Assembly (NCBI RefSeq): GCF_009497775.1
Contig: NZ_CP031012.1
Span: 3,933,235-3,997,234 of the forward strand
Source: Alcaligenes faecalis
GTDB taxonomy: Bacteria > Pseudomonadota > Gammaproteobacteria > Burkholderiales > Burkholderiaceae_B
DNA length: 64,000 bases
Reading direction: 5' to 3'
Positions within the stretch are counted from its first letter, which is position 1, and every line of letters starts with the position of its first letter. Shown one piece after another: positions 10,162-20,092 of the stretch. The notes beneath the pieces were generated by a model. It did no database searches. It was not told the origin of the DNA and saw only the letters and a program-made list of their open reading frames with translations. The position numbers were made by a program, and so were the translations under genes.

Positions 10162-10365
10162 GACTCATCCTAACAAAAAGCCGAAACAAACTTCGAGAGA
10201 CAAATAAGTAGGGTCGATACCAGCAAATTTCAAGCTGGGGACCCGCTCAAACAGAACCCGCAAAGAGTGCCCAGGGGCACTTCTGCCGTGATTTTAGCCC
10301 TTTTGGCGTTCAATCGCACTGAACTTTGCCTCAGCCAGACGGGCCGCGCCAGGCGGCCATCCGGA

Positions 10366-11625
10366 TCAAATCAAAAATAGGCAGGCGGCAATCAGGGTCG
10401 GGACAGCCGCACTGATCAGCAAACGCAGGGGCGAAATAGCCCCGTCCGGGAAGCTGCCCTTCAAAATGGAGAAACCCGCCGGGTTGGGTGCGTTGGCAAT
10501 GACGGTCAAGCCACCACCCGTTACCGCACCGGCCACCAGCATGTAGCGCCAGATATCCGAGGTGCCTTCAACCAGAGAGCCCAGATAGGTCAGGGCAGCA
10601 TTGTCGGTCACAGCGGTCAACGCCGTTGCGCCCCAGAACAGCACGGTGGGCGACAAGCCGCCCAGCAGATCCTGCAACCACCACTTTTGCAAACCGCCCA
10701 GCACCACCAGACCGGCCAGAAAGAAACCCACCATCAGGCCCTCGCGCACCAGCAAAGGGTTCTGGTAATGCTTGTAGGAGTGGGCGTAGCCAATGAACAG
10801 CATCAGCAAAGCCATGAACACAATGGGGTGATGCGCGCCCAGCACGATCGCCACCAAAAAGGCTACGTGAATGGCCATGACCGTAATAGGGACGGCGCGC
10901 TGAGCCTGTTTTTCTTCCGGTATGCCCTGGCCCATTTCCAGCAAGGCCTTACGACAGATCAGGGTTACCAGACTGGCATTGATCAGCACGGCCAGAACGG
11001 CACGCCAGCCAAAGTGCGTGGACATATATGCCGTGTCCCAACCAAAGGTACTGGCGACCATCAGCACGGGCGGTGCCGCGTAAGCCGTCAACACACCACC
11101 AATAGAGACGTTTACAAACAGCACACCCACAGTCAGGTATTTGAAACCGGCATGACCCTGATGACGAAAATAGGCTTTGCGTAGCAACAAGGCAGCCAGC
11201 GTCATGGCGGCCGGCTCGGTAATCAGGGAGCCCGCCAGCGGAACGACCGACATCGTAATCAGATAGGTGGAAATCTTGTCCTGCATGGGCAAGGCACGCG
11301 CCAAAACAGAAACAGTCTTGTTCACCAGCTCCAGAATAGGACGGCTGGCCGCCACCACCATGATCGCAAACACGAACATGGGTTCCGTAAAGTTGCGCCC
11401 TTCCAGGTATTCGATGGCCGAACTCAAATCAACAAAAACAGCCATATACGCCACCAGCACACAGGCCCAGACGCCAAAAACGGCCTCGACCTCGGACAAC
11501 ATGTGCCACAGCCCTGCATGGCTGCCGCCTTTGTTGGCTAAACGTGCAAACACTGGAACCGAGAAGGTGTGGACGATAGCAATGGCAAAGAGCGCCGTTG
11601 CAACATACTCAAGAGGAGAGGCCAT
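10366..11625 (-). CDS. Putative Na+/H+ antiporter (PF07399-type)
   Basis: 419 residues with about eleven hydrophobic segments and no signal peptide. Overall similarity is to the family annotated as putative Na+/H+ antiporter. Conserved-looking intramembrane polar stretches include LITEPAAMTLAALLLRK and TAVTDNAALTYLGSL, the latter resembling the discontinuous-helix motifs of ion transporters. Monocistronic. Substrate is inferred from family annotation only. AAAGG about 7 nt before the ATG supports the start. Confidence 0.75.
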   Translation of the reverse strand: MASPLEYVATALFAIAIVHTFSVPVFARLANKGGSHAGLWHMLSEVEAVFGVWACVLVAYMAVFVDLSSAIEYLEGRNFTEPMFVFAIMVVAASRPILELVNKTVSVLARALPMQDKISTYLITMSVVPLAGSLITEPAAMTLAALLLRKAYFRHQGHAGFKYLTVGVLFVNVSIGGVLTAYAAPPVLMVASTFGWDTAYMSTHFGWRAVLAVLINASLVTLICRKALLEMGQGIPEEKQAQRAVPITVMAIHVAFLVAIVLGAHHPIVFMALLMLFIGYAHSYKHYQNPLLVREGLMVGFFLAGLVVLGGLQKWWLQDLLGGLSPTVLFWGATALTAVTDNAALTYLGSLVEGTSDIWRYMLVAGAVTGGGLTVIANAPNPAGFSILKGSFPDGAISPLRLLISAAVPTLIAACLFLI

Positions 11626-11668
11626 TCTTCAAACCTTTAAAGCTTTAGGTAAATTGCTTGAACGCGTT

Positions 11669-12613
11669 TCAAGCCAGACTGATCGTGCCCGCCAAAGCGG
11701 CTACCACCAGCAACACACCAACCCAGATATTGGCGCGGAACAGACGCAGGCCCCGCTCGGGGTAACGCACGTCAAAGTGCCGCATCTGCCACAGCAGATG
11801 AATGGCAATCACTGCCATCACCACGTAGTACAAAATCCGCTCGTTCAGCAGAAAACCGCCTACCAGCCAGCAGGCCATCGCGGCGATGTAAAAACCGCTG
11901 ATCCAGGTTTTGCCTGCCTCGCGGAAACGCAGGGCCGTAGAGTGCAGGCCCAGCTTGGTATCGTCAGCCACGTCGATATAGGCATAGATGGAGTCGTAAC
12001 CCACCTGCCACAAAATCGCGCCCACCCACATCAGGATGGCGCCAAAAGGCACCATATTCTGCGTGTCGGACCAGGCCATCAGCATGCCCCAGTTAAAGCA
12101 GATACCCAGGACCACTTGTGGCCAGTAGGTAAAGCGCTTGCACAAGGGGTAGATCATCACAATGGGAAACAGGGCCAGCGCCAGCCAGCGGCTGTACTCA
12201 TTAATGGCAAAAAGCAGCAAGGCACACACAGCCATCTGCGCCAGCACGAAAATCACGGCCTTGCGCATGGTGAGCTGGCCGCTGGTCAGGGGCCGGAAAC
12301 GGGTGCGTTCAACCTGGTGGTCGAAATTACGGTCCGCCATATCGTTAAAGCAGCAGCCAATGCCGCGCATCAACAAGGCACCCAGGGAAAAGATCACCAC
12401 ACGCCACAAGGTAGGAATACCGTCTGCTGCCTGCACCAGAGCGGCCAGGGCGGGCAAAAGGGTCAACCACGTACCAACGGGGCGGTCCAGCCGGCACAAG
12501 CGGGCATACGGCCCCCAGGAAGCGGGAAGATAGCGGGCCACCCAATCATTGTTGGGGCGCATATCGGACAGATCAGGGCGCGGGGAGGATTCCGAAGCGG
12601 ATGGAGATGTCAT
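11669..12613 (-). CDS. ubiA: 4-hydroxybenzoate octaprenyltransferase
   Basis: Prenylates 4-hydroxybenzoate in ubiquinone synthesis, in the inner membrane. Membrane prenyltransferase with both Asp-rich motifs: NDMADRNFD and DVADDTKLG. Multiple transmembrane helices follow. The frame is open further upstream, but the ATG at 12613 (MTSPSASESS) or 12562 (MRPNNDW) is preferred, because the extra upstream residues look random and cross a palindrome at 12661-12683. About 314 residues with the 12613 start, normal for UbiA. Confidence 0.93.
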   Translation of the reverse strand: MTSPSASESSPRPDLSDMRPNNDWVARYLPASWGPYARLCRLDRPVGTWLTLLPALAALVQAADGIPTLWRVVIFSLGALLMRGIGCCFNDMADRNFDHQVERTRFRPLTSGQLTMRKAVIFVLAQMAVCALLLFAINEYSRWLALALFPIVMIYPLCKRFTYWPQVVLGICFNWGMLMAWSDTQNMVPFGAILMWVGAILWQVGYDSIYAYIDVADDTKLGLHSTALRFREAGKTWISGFYIAAMACWLVGGFLLNERILYYVVMAVIAIHLLWQMRHFDVRYPERGLRLFRANIWVGVLLVVAALAGTISLA

Positions 12614-12660
12614 AGAGGTAAAACCTAAATCCAGGCCTTGGGCCGTAGACTGAAAACAGG

Positions 12661-12683
12661 CATACCCTCTGGCAGAGGGTATG
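12661..12683. repeat. 10-bp inverted repeat upstream of ubiA
   Basis: CATACCCTCT and AGAGGGTATG separated by GGC: a perfect 10-bp stem with a 3-nt loop, 48 bp upstream of the ubiA start. On the minus strand only a weak U-tract follows (CCTGTTTTC). Either a second terminator after the aminotransferase gene or a leader hairpin of ubiA. Confidence 0.6.
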
Positions 12684-12776
12684 CGGTGGATTCCGGGAAC
12701 GTGCCCATGCTCCTGGAGCACAGAAAACTGGATGGGCGGCCCTTGAAAACCACAACGCTGGCCCAGCCAGCGCATG

Positions 12777-12803
12777 AAAAGACGCAGACCATCAGTCTGC
12801 GTC
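12777..12803 (-). terminator. Terminator after the aminotransferase gene
   Basis: GACGCAGAC (12781-12789) and GTCTGCGTC (12795-12803) form a 9-bp stem with a 5-nt loop. On the minus strand TTTT follows. It lies about 20 bp past the aminotransferase stop. Confidence 0.8.
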
Positions 12804-12823
12804 CAGTGCCTGCCAAACAGCCA

Positions 12824-14020
12824 TCAGGCTTCTTTGATGAGTTTACCCAAGATGGCGATGCCTTCGCGAATTTTTTCCTCAGGCACGGTGGCAAAGCTCA
12901 GGCGCAAGGTATTGCGCTTGACGTCCTTGCCCGCGTAGAAGGGCTCGCCAGGCACAAAAGCCACCAGATTTTCAATCGCTTTTTGCAACAGGGCCGTGGC
13001 ATCCACGTGCTCGGGCAAGGTCACCCAAATGAACATGCCGCCTTCAGGACGGGTCCATTGGGCTGTGTCCGGGAAGTTCTTGTCCATGGCGTCCAGCATG
13101 ATGGCGCACTGTTTCTGGTAAATATCGCGCACTTTGGGCAGGTGCTGTTCCAGGAAACCGTTATGTACGGCTTCGTAAACCGCCATCTGCGTCAGTGTGG
13201 ACGTATGCAAGTCCGTGGCCTGCTTGATCTGCACCAGTTTGTCGATGATCTTGGCAGGAGCCACGATGTAACCCAGGCGCAGGCCGGGAGCCAGCACCTT
13301 GGAGAAGGTGCCCAAACGGATCACGGTCGCACCTGCCTTGCGGCCCAGGGACAGCAGGCTAGGCAGACGCTCGCCGGCGTAACGCAATTCGCCGTAAGGA
13401 TCGTCCTCGACGATAGGGATATGCGCGGCAGCACATCGCTCCACCAGATCCTGACGACGCTCCAAAGGCAGGCGCAGGCCGGTGGGGTTCTGGAAGTTGG
13501 GCAGTGCGTACAGCAGACGGGCACCCATGGCTTCAGGAGCCGACACGTACTCGGGGATCATGCCCTGGCCGTCGGTAGGAATAGCCACGAAAGAAGGATC
13601 GTACACGGACAGAGCCTGCAAAGCGCCCAGGTAAGTAGGCGACTCCACCAGCACCTTGCTGCCTTCGTCAATGAACAGCTTGCCCAGCATGTCCAGCGCT
13701 TGCTGCGAACCGTTCACCAGCAGAATTTCATCGGCGTCCACAGGGGCGCCTTCGGCGCTCATTTGCTCTGCCAGCCATTTGCGCAGGGGCAGATAACCTT
13801 CCGTGGTGGTGTATTGCAGTGCCACACGACCCTGCTCGCTCAGTACCTTATTGAACGCGCTTTGCATTTCCTCGACAGGAAAGCCGACTGGAGTGGGCAA
13901 ACCGCCCGCAAAGGAAATAATCTCGGGACGCGCAGTGACCTTGAGAATTTCACGAATTGCGGAGCCACTCAGTTTCTGGGCACGTTGGGAAAAGGTAAAA
14001 GACTGCGAGAGGGTATCCAT
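12824..14020 (-). CDS. PLP-dependent aminotransferase, class I/II (2-aminoadipate/kynurenine aminotransferase-like)
   Basis: Fold-type I aminotransferase of the LysN/AadAT type, about 398 residues. Visible: ISFAGGLP near the N-terminus, the PNFQNPTG loop, EDDPYGELRY, and the PLP lysine in GTFSKVLAPGLRLGY. The ATG at 14020 (MDTLSQSFTF) is chosen; the frame extends 32 residues upstream but that part is not family-like. Monocistronic. The specific amino donor cannot be read from the sequence. It lies next to the hut genes but on the opposite strand. Confidence 0.85.
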   Translation of the reverse strand: MDTLSQSFTFSQRAQKLSGSAIREILKVTARPEIISFAGGLPTPVGFPVEEMQSAFNKVLSEQGRVALQYTTTEGYLPLRKWLAEQMSAEGAPVDADEILLVNGSQQALDMLGKLFIDEGSKVLVESPTYLGALQALSVYDPSFVAIPTDGQGMIPEYVSAPEAMGARLLYALPNFQNPTGLRLPLERRQDLVERCAAAHIPIVEDDPYGELRYAGERLPSLLSLGRKAGATVIRLGTFSKVLAPGLRLGYIVAPAKIIDKLVQIKQATDLHTSTLTQMAVYEAVHNGFLEQHLPKVRDIYQKQCAIMLDAMDKNFPDTAQWTRPEGGMFIWVTLPEHVDATALLQKAIENLVAFVPGEPFYAGKDVKRNTLRLSFATVPEEKIREGIAILGKLIKEA

Positions 14021-14274
14021 GATTCGGGGAAGTCCTGAAGAAGAACGATTAAATACTTCATATGCAAACTTTATAGCTTGCAATAAATAACGCAGGATGC
14101 CGAAAAAACCAGGCATCCTGCACCTTTGAATGAATTATGACTCGGGTTTATTAGCGTATACCTTGCCACCAAGCGGCTTGCAGCGCAAGTAGCCCAAGGG
14201 TTTGTGCTCGGGATTTACCCTGAAAAAACGGCCTGTCCTTCAAGACGATCGTCGTGCTTTGTCTATACTCAGCT

Positions 14275-14288
14275 ATTGTATATACAAT
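14275..14288. promoter_or_regulatory. HutC operator in the hutDIF promoter
   Basis: ATTGTATATACAAT is a perfect 14-nt palindrome 28 bp upstream of the hutD ATG. Known HutC sites have a TGTA-N2-TACA core, which this matches exactly. A second related half-site, GTCTATAC, lies just upstream at 14261-14268. HutC itself is encoded at 22098-22829. Confidence 0.82.
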
Positions 14289-14315
14289 TAAAAATCCACC
14301 CGGAGCCATGCCACC

Positions 14316-14921
14316 ATGAGCCAGCCCCACCCTGCCACTTTGCTTCGCCTGCTGAACATCAGCAGCCTGCTCGTGCAGCCCTGGAAAAACGGTGGCGGCA
14401 CCACACGTGAAGTGCTGTGCCATCCCCAACATGCCGACTACGAGCACTTTGACTGGCGCATCAGCCTGGCCCAGGTCCAGACCTCCGGCGATTTCTCCCG
14501 CTTTCCCGGCATAGACCGACACATCATGTTGATCGAGGGCGACAACATGCAATTGATTCACAACGAGCACATCCATGTGCTGCATCCGTTCCAGCCCTAC
14601 GCTTTCGCGGGCGAGGACAAGATGGCCTGTTTGTTACCACTAGGCCCGACACAGGATTTGAACCTGATGCTGCGCCGGGGCAGGGCCCAGGGCAGCTTGC
14701 AAGCATGGCAGGGACGGAACGACTCCATAAGCCTGGACGCTGGCACCCACTTTCTGTATGCGCCGCAAGGCGGCTATCAGCTCCAGACCGGCACACACAG
14801 CTGGACCCTGGACGCCGGGCAAGCCCTGATGGGCAGCACACCCGCCCCCTTGTCGCTGCTACTGCAAGCCGACCACGCTGATGCCCCGCTGGTCTACGCC
14901 TATATCGCTCCCACGGAATGA
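14316..14921 (+). CDS. hutD: HutD family protein
   Basis: 201-residue cupin-like protein of the HutD/Ves family. The family signature [11 protein letters not shown] (about residues 24-34) and WRISLAQV are present. HutD is conserved in hut operons; a proposed role is to moderate urocanate-driven induction rather than catalysis. First gene of hutD-hutI-hutF, behind a HutC operator. hutI follows with its ATG 2 bp after the stop codon, so translation is probably coupled. Confidence 0.92.
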   Translation: MSQPHPATLLRLLNISSLLVQPWKNGGGTTREVLCHPQHADYEHFDWRISLAQVQTSGDFSRFPGIDRHIMLIEGDNMQLIHNEHIHVLHPFQPYAFAGEDKMACLLPLGPTQDLNLMLRRGRAQGSLQAWQGRNDSISLDAGTHFLYAPQGGYQLQTGTHSWTLDAGQALMGSTPAPLSLLLQADHADAPLVYAYIAPTE

Positions 14922-14922
14922 A

Positions 14923-16155
14923 ATGATGAGCTACACACTTTGGACTGATTTACGCCTGGCCCCCAACGCCGACCCCGAACACGTCATCGAAGATGCCTGT
15001 CTGGTCGAACAAGCGGGCCGTATCGCCTGGATGGGCCCACGTCATGACCTGCCCGCGCAGTGGCAACACCCCACTTACGAACACAAGCTGGGAAATCGCT
15101 GGGTGACCCCCGGCCTGATCGACTGTCACACCCATCTTGTTTACGGCGACAACCGCGCCCAGGAATTTGCCCTGCGGCTGGCTGGGGCCTCCTATGAAGA
15201 AATCGCCCGCCAGGGTGGCGGCATTGTGTCCTCCGTCAAAGCGACCCGCTCCCTGAGCGAAGACGAACTACTGGCCCAAGCCCTGCGCCGTCTGGATGCC
15301 TTGCTGGACGAAGGCGTCACCGCGATTGAAATCAAATCCGGCTACGGCCTGAATCTGGATAGTGAGCGCAAAATGCTGCGCGTCGCCCGCCGTCTGGGCG
15401 AGCTGCGCCCGGTCACAGTGCGCAGCACCTTTTTAGGTGCCCATGCCCTGCCTCCCGAATTTGCCGGGCAAACCGATGCCTATCTGGATCTGGTCTGCGA
15501 TGAAATGCTGCCCGCCCTGGCACAAGAAGGGCTGATCGACGCGGTTGACGTCTTTTGCGAGCGGATCGCCTTCGATCTGAAGCAGTCCGAGCGTGTCCTG
15601 AAAGCAGCCCAAGCGCTGGGCCTGCCCGTCAAAATGCACGCCGAGCAGTTATCCAATCTGGGCGGCACGGAAATGGCGACACGCTACCAGGCCCTGTCCA
15701 CCGATCATCTGGAATATCTGGATGAAGCTGGTGTCATCGCCATGAAAAAAGCTGGAACCGTGGCTGTGCTGCTGCCCGGCGCCTACTACTTCCTGCGCGA
15801 AACCCAGTTGCCCCCGATTGAATTGCTGCGCAAACACGGCGTGCCTATGGCCCTGTCCACCGACAGCAACCCCGGCACCTCCCCCTGTGCTTCCCTGTTA
15901 CTCATGCTGAACATGGGCAGCACACTCTTCAGGCTGACCGTTCCCGAAGCCCTGGCAGGCGTCACCCGCCATGCCGCCCAGGCACTGGGCGCCCCGGACA
16001 TTAGCGGTGAACTCAGCATCGGGTCCCGCGCCGACTTTGTCGCCTGGGACATAGACTCCCTGCCCGAGCTGGTCTACTGGCTAGGCCTGCCGCGCTGCGC
16101 CCTGGTCGTGTACCAAGGCAGCATCAGCCGTGACCTGCGTAAGGAATCACCATGA
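14923..16155 (+). CDS. hutI: Imidazolonepropionase
   Basis: Hydrolyses imidazolone propionate to N-formimidoyl-L-glutamate, step three of histidine breakdown. Amidohydrolase superfamily: metal-binding HTH in [17 protein letters not shown], the DHLEY motif and [11 protein letters not shown]. About 410 residues. The start is ATG 14923 or the adjacent ATG 14926 ([11 protein letters not shown]); the open frame further upstream lies inside hutD. The 3' end overlaps hutF by 4 bp (ATGA). Confidence 0.96.
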   Translation: MMSYTLWTDLRLAPNADPEHVIEDACLVEQAGRIAWMGPRHDLPAQWQHPTYEHKLGNRWVTPGLIDCHTHLVYGDNRAQEFALRLAGASYEEIARQGGGIVSSVKATRSLSEDELLAQALRRLDALLDEGVTAIEIKSGYGLNLDSERKMLRVARRLGELRPVTVRSTFLGAHALPPEFAGQTDAYLDLVCDEMLPALAQEGLIDAVDVFCERIAFDLKQSERVLKAAQALGLPVKMHAEQLSNLGGTEMATRYQALSTDHLEYLDEAGVIAMKKAGTVAVLLPGAYYFLRETQLPPIELLRKHGVPMALSTDSNPGTSPCASLLLMLNMGSTLFRLTVPEALAGVTRHAAQALGAPDISGELSIGSRADFVAWDIDSLPELVYWLGLPRCALVVYQGSISRDLRKESP

Positions 16156-17573
16156 GCATCCCCCGGCAATATGAAGCACTCTGGGCCCCGTGGGCCTATC
16201 TGGACGGCCAGTGGCAAGCCAATGTGCTGCTGCGCTGGGACCAGCACGGCACACTAACAGACGTTCTACCCGAAGCCAGCCAGCAGGATATAGACGCGGC
16301 AGGCTCCGTCCACACAGCTCAGGGTGCCGTACTGCCGGGCATGCCCAATCTGCACTCACACGCTTTTCAAAGTGCCATGGCCGGGCTGACCGAGTTTCGA
16401 GGCCAAGGCCAGGACAGCTTCTGGAGCTGGCGCGACCTGATGTACCGCTTCGCCGCCCGTCTGGAGCCCGAGCACATGCAGGCCATTGCCCAATGGCTCT
16501 ATATACAGATGCTGAAAGCGGGCTACACCAGCGTGTGCGAGTTCCATTATCTGCACCACCAACGCGACGGCCAGAATTACGCCCCCATAGGCCTGCTGGC
16601 CCAAGGCGTCATGGAAGCGGCCAGCGCCAGCGGGCTGGCTATTACCATGCTGCCCGTGCTGTACCAGTACAGCGATTTCGGCAGCAAAGCGCCACGCCAG
16701 GATCAACAGCGCTTTTTGAACAGCCCTACACAGTTGCTGTACCTGCTGGAGTCCTTGCACGACAGCCATCCCTTGAATGCAGACCGGCGTTACGGTGTTG
16801 CGCCCCACTCTCTGCGCGCCGCCAATGTCGGTTCTATCAATACCCTGATCGACGGCCTGCACAGTCTGCCCTCGTGCCACCCGATTCACATCCACATTGC
16901 CGAGCAGATGGCCGAAGTGCTGGCCTGCCAGGACATCAAAGGCTGCAGCCCGGTGGCCTATCTATACGACAACTTCAATGTGGACGAACGCTGGTGCCTG
17001 GTCCACGCCACTCATATCGACGAACAGGAGCGCCACCAAATTGCCCGCAGCGGTGCAGTAGCAGGCTTGTGCCTGACCACCGAGGCGAATCTGGGCGATG
17101 GCCTGTTCCCCGCCGCCACCTTTCTGGCCGAGCAAGGACGTATGGGCATAGGCTCGGACAGCCATATCTGCGTGGACTGGCGCGCCGAGCTGCGCTTGCT
17201 GGAATATGGTCAACGATTGATCAACCAGCAACGCAATGTGCTGGCTTCGCCCCAACAGCCCTTTGTGGCGGACTACCTGTTTGAAACCTGTGCGGGCGGT
17301 GGTGCACAGGCATCCGGGCGAGCCAGTGGGCAGCTCAGCCCCGGCCATCAGGCAGATTTAATGGTGATTGATCTGGAACACCCCAGTCTGGCGGGGCTGG
17401 ATAAGCAGCATTGGCTGTCGGCCCTGGTCTTTTCCGAACGCGCCCACGCCAACCCGATTCGTGATGTATTCGTCAGCGGAAAAGCCTGCATTAGGGACGG
17501 ACATCACCCGCAGGAAGAAGCGGCCTTTGCCGCCTATCAAGAAACGCTGGGTAGTCTACTGAACAAGGCTTAG
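16152..17573 (+). CDS. hutF: Formimidoylglutamate deiminase
   Basis: Converts N-formimidoyl-L-glutamate to N-formyl-L-glutamate plus ammonia. 473 residues, amidohydrolase superfamily, with metal motif [16 protein letters not shown], a HATH motif and the GSDSH Asp near the C-terminal half. Its presence implies the HutF/HutG route, where HutG then releases formate; no hutG gene is in this window. Overlaps hutI by ATGA and ends 10 bp before the convergent antitoxin gene. Confidence 0.95.
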   Translation: MSIPRQYEALWAPWAYLDGQWQANVLLRWDQHGTLTDVLPEASQQDIDAAGSVHTAQGAVLPGMPNLHSHAFQSAMAGLTEFRGQGQDSFWSWRDLMYRFAARLEPEHMQAIAQWLYIQMLKAGYTSVCEFHYLHHQRDGQNYAPIGLLAQGVMEAASASGLAITMLPVLYQYSDFGSKAPRQDQQRFLNSPTQLLYLLESLHDSHPLNADRRYGVAPHSLRAANVGSINTLIDGLHSLPSCHPIHIHIAEQMAEVLACQDIKGCSPVAYLYDNFNVDERWCLVHATHIDEQERHQIARSGAVAGLCLTTEANLGDGLFPAATFLAEQGRMGIGSDSHICVDWRAELRLLEYGQRLINQQRNVLASPQQPFVADYLFETCAGGGAQASGRASGQLSPGHQADLMVIDLEHPSLAGLDKQHWLSALVFSERAHANPIRDVFVSGKACIRDGHHPQEEAAFAAYQETLGSLLNKA

Positions 17574-17583
17574 ATACAAAAAA

Positions 17584-17886
17584 TCAGATAATGGCCTGTA
17601 AGCCCTTGTCGGCAATGATGTTCAGCAACTTGAGCGCCGGGCCAGTAGGATGGGTTTCACCTTGCTCCCACTTGCGTATGGTCGATGCCGTGGTATGCAA
17701 ATAAAGCGCAAATACCGGCTGGCTGAACTTCAAGCCTTCCCGCAGCCGCTTGATATCAACCGCATCAAACTCCCGAACTGGCGGCGGACAAATTGCGTCA
17801 AACTCGCGCATCGTCACCTTGCCGATCGCTCCTACCTCCTGGAGAGCCGCCAGGTCGCCGCGTAGCGATTCGATGATCTTGCTCAC
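17584..17886 (-). CDS. HigA/XRE-type antitoxin
   Basis: 100-residue DNA-binding antitoxin. A helix-turn-helix is clear near the C-terminal half (LKFSQPVFALYLHTTASTIRKWEQG). The GTG at 17886 (VSKIIESLRG) is chosen because GGAGGT lies 5 nt upstream; the frame continues upstream inside the toxin gene. It is the second gene of the pair, as in HigBA-type modules, and overlaps the toxin frame by 89 bp. It probably binds the dyad in the module's promoter at 18266-18294. Confidence 0.85.
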   Translation of the reverse strand: MSKIIESLRGDLAALQEVGAIGKVTMREFDAICPPPVREFDAVDIKRLREGLKFSQPVFALYLHTTASTIRKWEQGETHPTGPALKLLNIIADKGLQAII

Positions 17887-18253
17887 AATGCACCTCCAAT
17901 AACACGTCAGCCTGCAATGCATTGAACAAGGCTTCCGGGGACAAGCCCAAAAACACCTTACCGACAAATTGCAGCGTTTTCTTCTCATCCTGCGTGATGT
18001 TCCCCTTGTCACTCTTGGAGAACCCATGCAGGAACACATAACGGCTACCTATTCGGGCCGAAAGCAAACTGCGATAGCCGCCGCTTTTGCCACCACCAGG
18101 ACGAGCTACCCGCTTCTTGTATAAGGCGCCCCCCAAGTCCACATCGATCAGACCGCTTTCCATCTCCTGAACCGCCTTGCACAAGGCAATATCGGGCAGC
18201 TTCTCAGCCGCCTGCCATCGCGCAAAGTCTTTGCGCTTGAGAACGCGCGTCAT
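17798..18253 (-). CDS. RelE/HigB-type toxin (PF06296-like)
   Basis: Probable ribosome-dependent mRNA interferase. Start MTRVLKRKDFARW with GGAGG 6 nt before the ATG. Family features: GLIDVDLGGALYKKRVARPGGGKSGGYRSL and FLHGFSKSDKGNI. 151 residues, roughly 25-30 longer than I expect for this family: after EVHCEQDH the frame runs on 27 residues (Arg/Gly-rich) into the antitoxin gene. This may be a lost stop codon or a strain-specific tail. First gene of a two-gene operon lying between hutF and hutH. Confidence 0.83.
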   Translation of the reverse strand: MTRVLKRKDFARWQAAEKLPDIALCKAVQEMESGLIDVDLGGALYKKRVARPGGGKSGGYRSLLSARIGSRYVFLHGFSKSDKGNITQDEKKTLQFVGKVFLGLSPEALFNALQADVLLEVHCEQDHRIATRRPGGSPGGRSDRQGDDARV

Positions 18254-18265
18254 ATCGACCTCCAA

Positions 18266-18294
18266 ACTATACCCGTATCGGGCATACTTATCAA
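18266..18294 (-). promoter_or_regulatory. Promoter and operator of the toxin-antitoxin pair
   Basis: Minus-strand TTGATA (18289-18294), a 17-bp spacer and TATAGT (18266-18271) make a near-consensus sigma-70 promoter. The spacer holds an inverted repeat ATACCCG-TAT-CGGGCAT (18269-18285, one mismatch). An operator between -35 and -10 fits antitoxin autorepression. Confidence 0.8.
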
Positions 18295-18461
18295 TCTCTC
18301 GTCGTGGAGCAGCCAATTCGCAACCCGCTCGCCCCATCCCACGCGGGCTTATCCTCCTTATGAACATAGCGCATACACATCGCCACAGCCATGTGACTTG
18401 TGAGCTTTATATCCATCTTGATTGGCACGCCTTAGCTAGCAATACAGGCCGTCATGAAACA

Positions 18462-18495
18462 AAAAAATCCCCGGCTTGGTGATCCAGGCCAGGGA
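18462..18495 (-). terminator. Terminator downstream of hutH
   Basis: On the minus strand CCCTGGC pairs with GCCGGGG (one G-U pair), with further inner pairing, followed by ATTTTTTTG. It lies about 45 bp past the hutH stop and separates it from the toxin promoter. Confidence 0.75.
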
Positions 18496-18538
18496 CAAAT
18501 TCGTGGAGACAAAAACAATCAGCAGTACTTCATGAAAA

Positions 18539-20074
18539 CTAGAACAGATCAGCCGCCGTCGCTGCCAGGCTCTCGTCCAGCACCAGGGCTTTCAGAGCCT
18601 CGATATCGGGAGCCAGATAACGGTCCTGATCGTAGAAAGGCACGGCCTGACGAATTGCATCCTGCACCTTCTTCAAGCGCTCGGACGTCAGTAAAGGGGC
18701 ATGGAAATCAATGCCCTGTGCTGCGCACAGCAATTCAATCGCGATAATCGCAGCCGTGTTCTGTGCCATGTCTTCCAGCCTGCGCGCCGCAAAGGTTGCC
18801 ATGCTGACGTGATCTTCCTGGTTCGCGGAAGTAGGCAGGCTATCCACACTGGCAGGATGTGCCAGCGACTTGTTTTCTGAAGCCAAAGCCGCCGCGGTCA
18901 CATGGGCAATCATGAAGCCCGAGTTCAAGCCTGCGGATGGAACCAGAAACGGTGGCAAGCCGGAAATACTGGCGTCGATCAGCAAAGCCACACGGCGTTC
19001 TGCCAGGGCACCAATTTCAGCAATCGCCAGAGCCAAGCCATCAGCAGCAAACGCCACTGGCTCGGCGTGGAAGTTGCCGCCGGAAATTACCTGATCCGGC
19101 TCGCTGTTCTTGCCTGGGAACACCAGCGGGTTATCCGTGACGGCATTGGCTTCCGTCAGCAAGCTGCGTTCGTTCTGCGTGATCAGATCCTGAATCGCGC
19201 CCATCACCTGGGGCTGGCAACGCAAGCTGTAGGGATCCTGCACCTTGTTGTCATTGTCGCGGTGCGACTGACGAATCTGGCTGCCAGCCAGCAGTTCCCG
19301 ATACAGGCGGGCTGCATAAATCTGCCCTGGCTGTCCACGCACCTCATGGATGCGCGCATCAAAAGGCGCATCACTGCCTTTGGCGGCGTCCACACTCAAG
19401 GCACCGGCCAGAATCGCATTGCGGAACAAGGTCTGGGTGCGGAACAAGCCATTCAAAGCCAGGGCCGTAGACACTTGCGTGCCATTGATCAGCGCCAGCC
19501 CTTCCTTGGCGGCCAGCACAATCGGGGTGATACCCGCCCTGGCCAAAGCCTGCTGGGCAGGCATCCATTCGCCTTGCCACTTGGCTTGCCCTTCACCGAT
19601 CAGCGTCAGCGTCATGTGCGACAAGGGTGCCAAATCACCCGATGCGCCTACGGAACCTTTGGACGGAATGAAAGGCACCACGCCTGCATTCAGAATGTCC
19701 AGCAAGGTCGTGACCACATGCGAGCGTATGCCTGAAAAGCCACGCGCCAGACTGGCAATCTTCATAGCCATGATCAGCCGTGCCACCGCATCGGACACCG
19801 GCTCGCCCACCCCCACGGAGTGCGACAGGATCAGGTTCTTTTGCAGCTGTTCCAGATCGTGGTCGGGAATGCGTTGCTGGGCCAGCTTGCCAAAGCCGGT
19901 ATTGATGCCATAAGCCGGATTACCTTCACGGATGATCTTGGCCACAATGGCCGAGGACGCATCCATGGCCCCGATCGCCTGTGGCGGCAGAGTCAGAACA
20001 GTCGGTTCCTGCCAGATTTGGCGCAGCTGTGCCAAAGTCAGTGCGCCGGGAGAAAGCTCGATACTCTTGCTCAT
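18539..20074 (-). CDS. hutH: Histidine ammonia-lyase
   Basis: Deaminates histidine to urocanate, the first step of histidine use. 511 residues. The Ala144-Ser145-Gly146 triad that forms the MIO cofactor is in [14 protein letters not shown]. The [11 protein letters not shown] motif (catalytic Tyr) is near residue 55. It lies 18 bp after hutU in the same operon and ends before a terminator, with the toxin-antitoxin pair beyond. Confidence 0.97.
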   Translation of the reverse strand: MSKSIELSPGALTLAQLRQIWQEPTVLTLPPQAIGAMDASSAIVAKIIREGNPAYGINTGFGKLAQQRIPDHDLEQLQKNLILSHSVGVGEPVSDAVARLIMAMKIASLARGFSGIRSHVVTTLLDILNAGVVPFIPSKGSVGASGDLAPLSHMTLTLIGEGQAKWQGEWMPAQQALARAGITPIVLAAKEGLALINGTQVSTALALNGLFRTQTLFRNAILAGALSVDAAKGSDAPFDARIHEVRGQPGQIYAARLYRELLAGSQIRQSHRDNDNKVQDPYSLRCQPQVMGAIQDLITQNERSLLTEANAVTDNPLVFPGKNSEPDQVISGGNFHAEPVAFAADGLALAIAEIGALAERRVALLIDASISGLPPFLVPSAGLNSGFMIAHVTAAALASENKSLAHPASVDSLPTSANQEDHVSMATFAARRLEDMAQNTAAIIAIELLCAAQGIDFHAPLLTSERLKKVQDAIRQAVPFYDQDRYLAPDIEALKALVLDESLAATAADLF

Positions 20075-20092
20075 TTATCTGTCCTGTTTTTC

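Noticed and set aside
11267..14038. Long plus-strand frames opposite the antiporter, ubiA and aminotransferase genes
   Set aside because: They lie antisense to well-supported genes and show no family motif.
14156..14161. A further GTATAC hexamer between the aminotransferase and hutD genes
   Set aside because: The flanking bases do not match the AACGGTATAC pattern and it is far from the GntR regulon; probably chance.
17584..18367. Toxin-antitoxin pair as part of an integrated element
   Set aside because: No integrase, IS, tRNA target or flanking direct repeat is visible around it.
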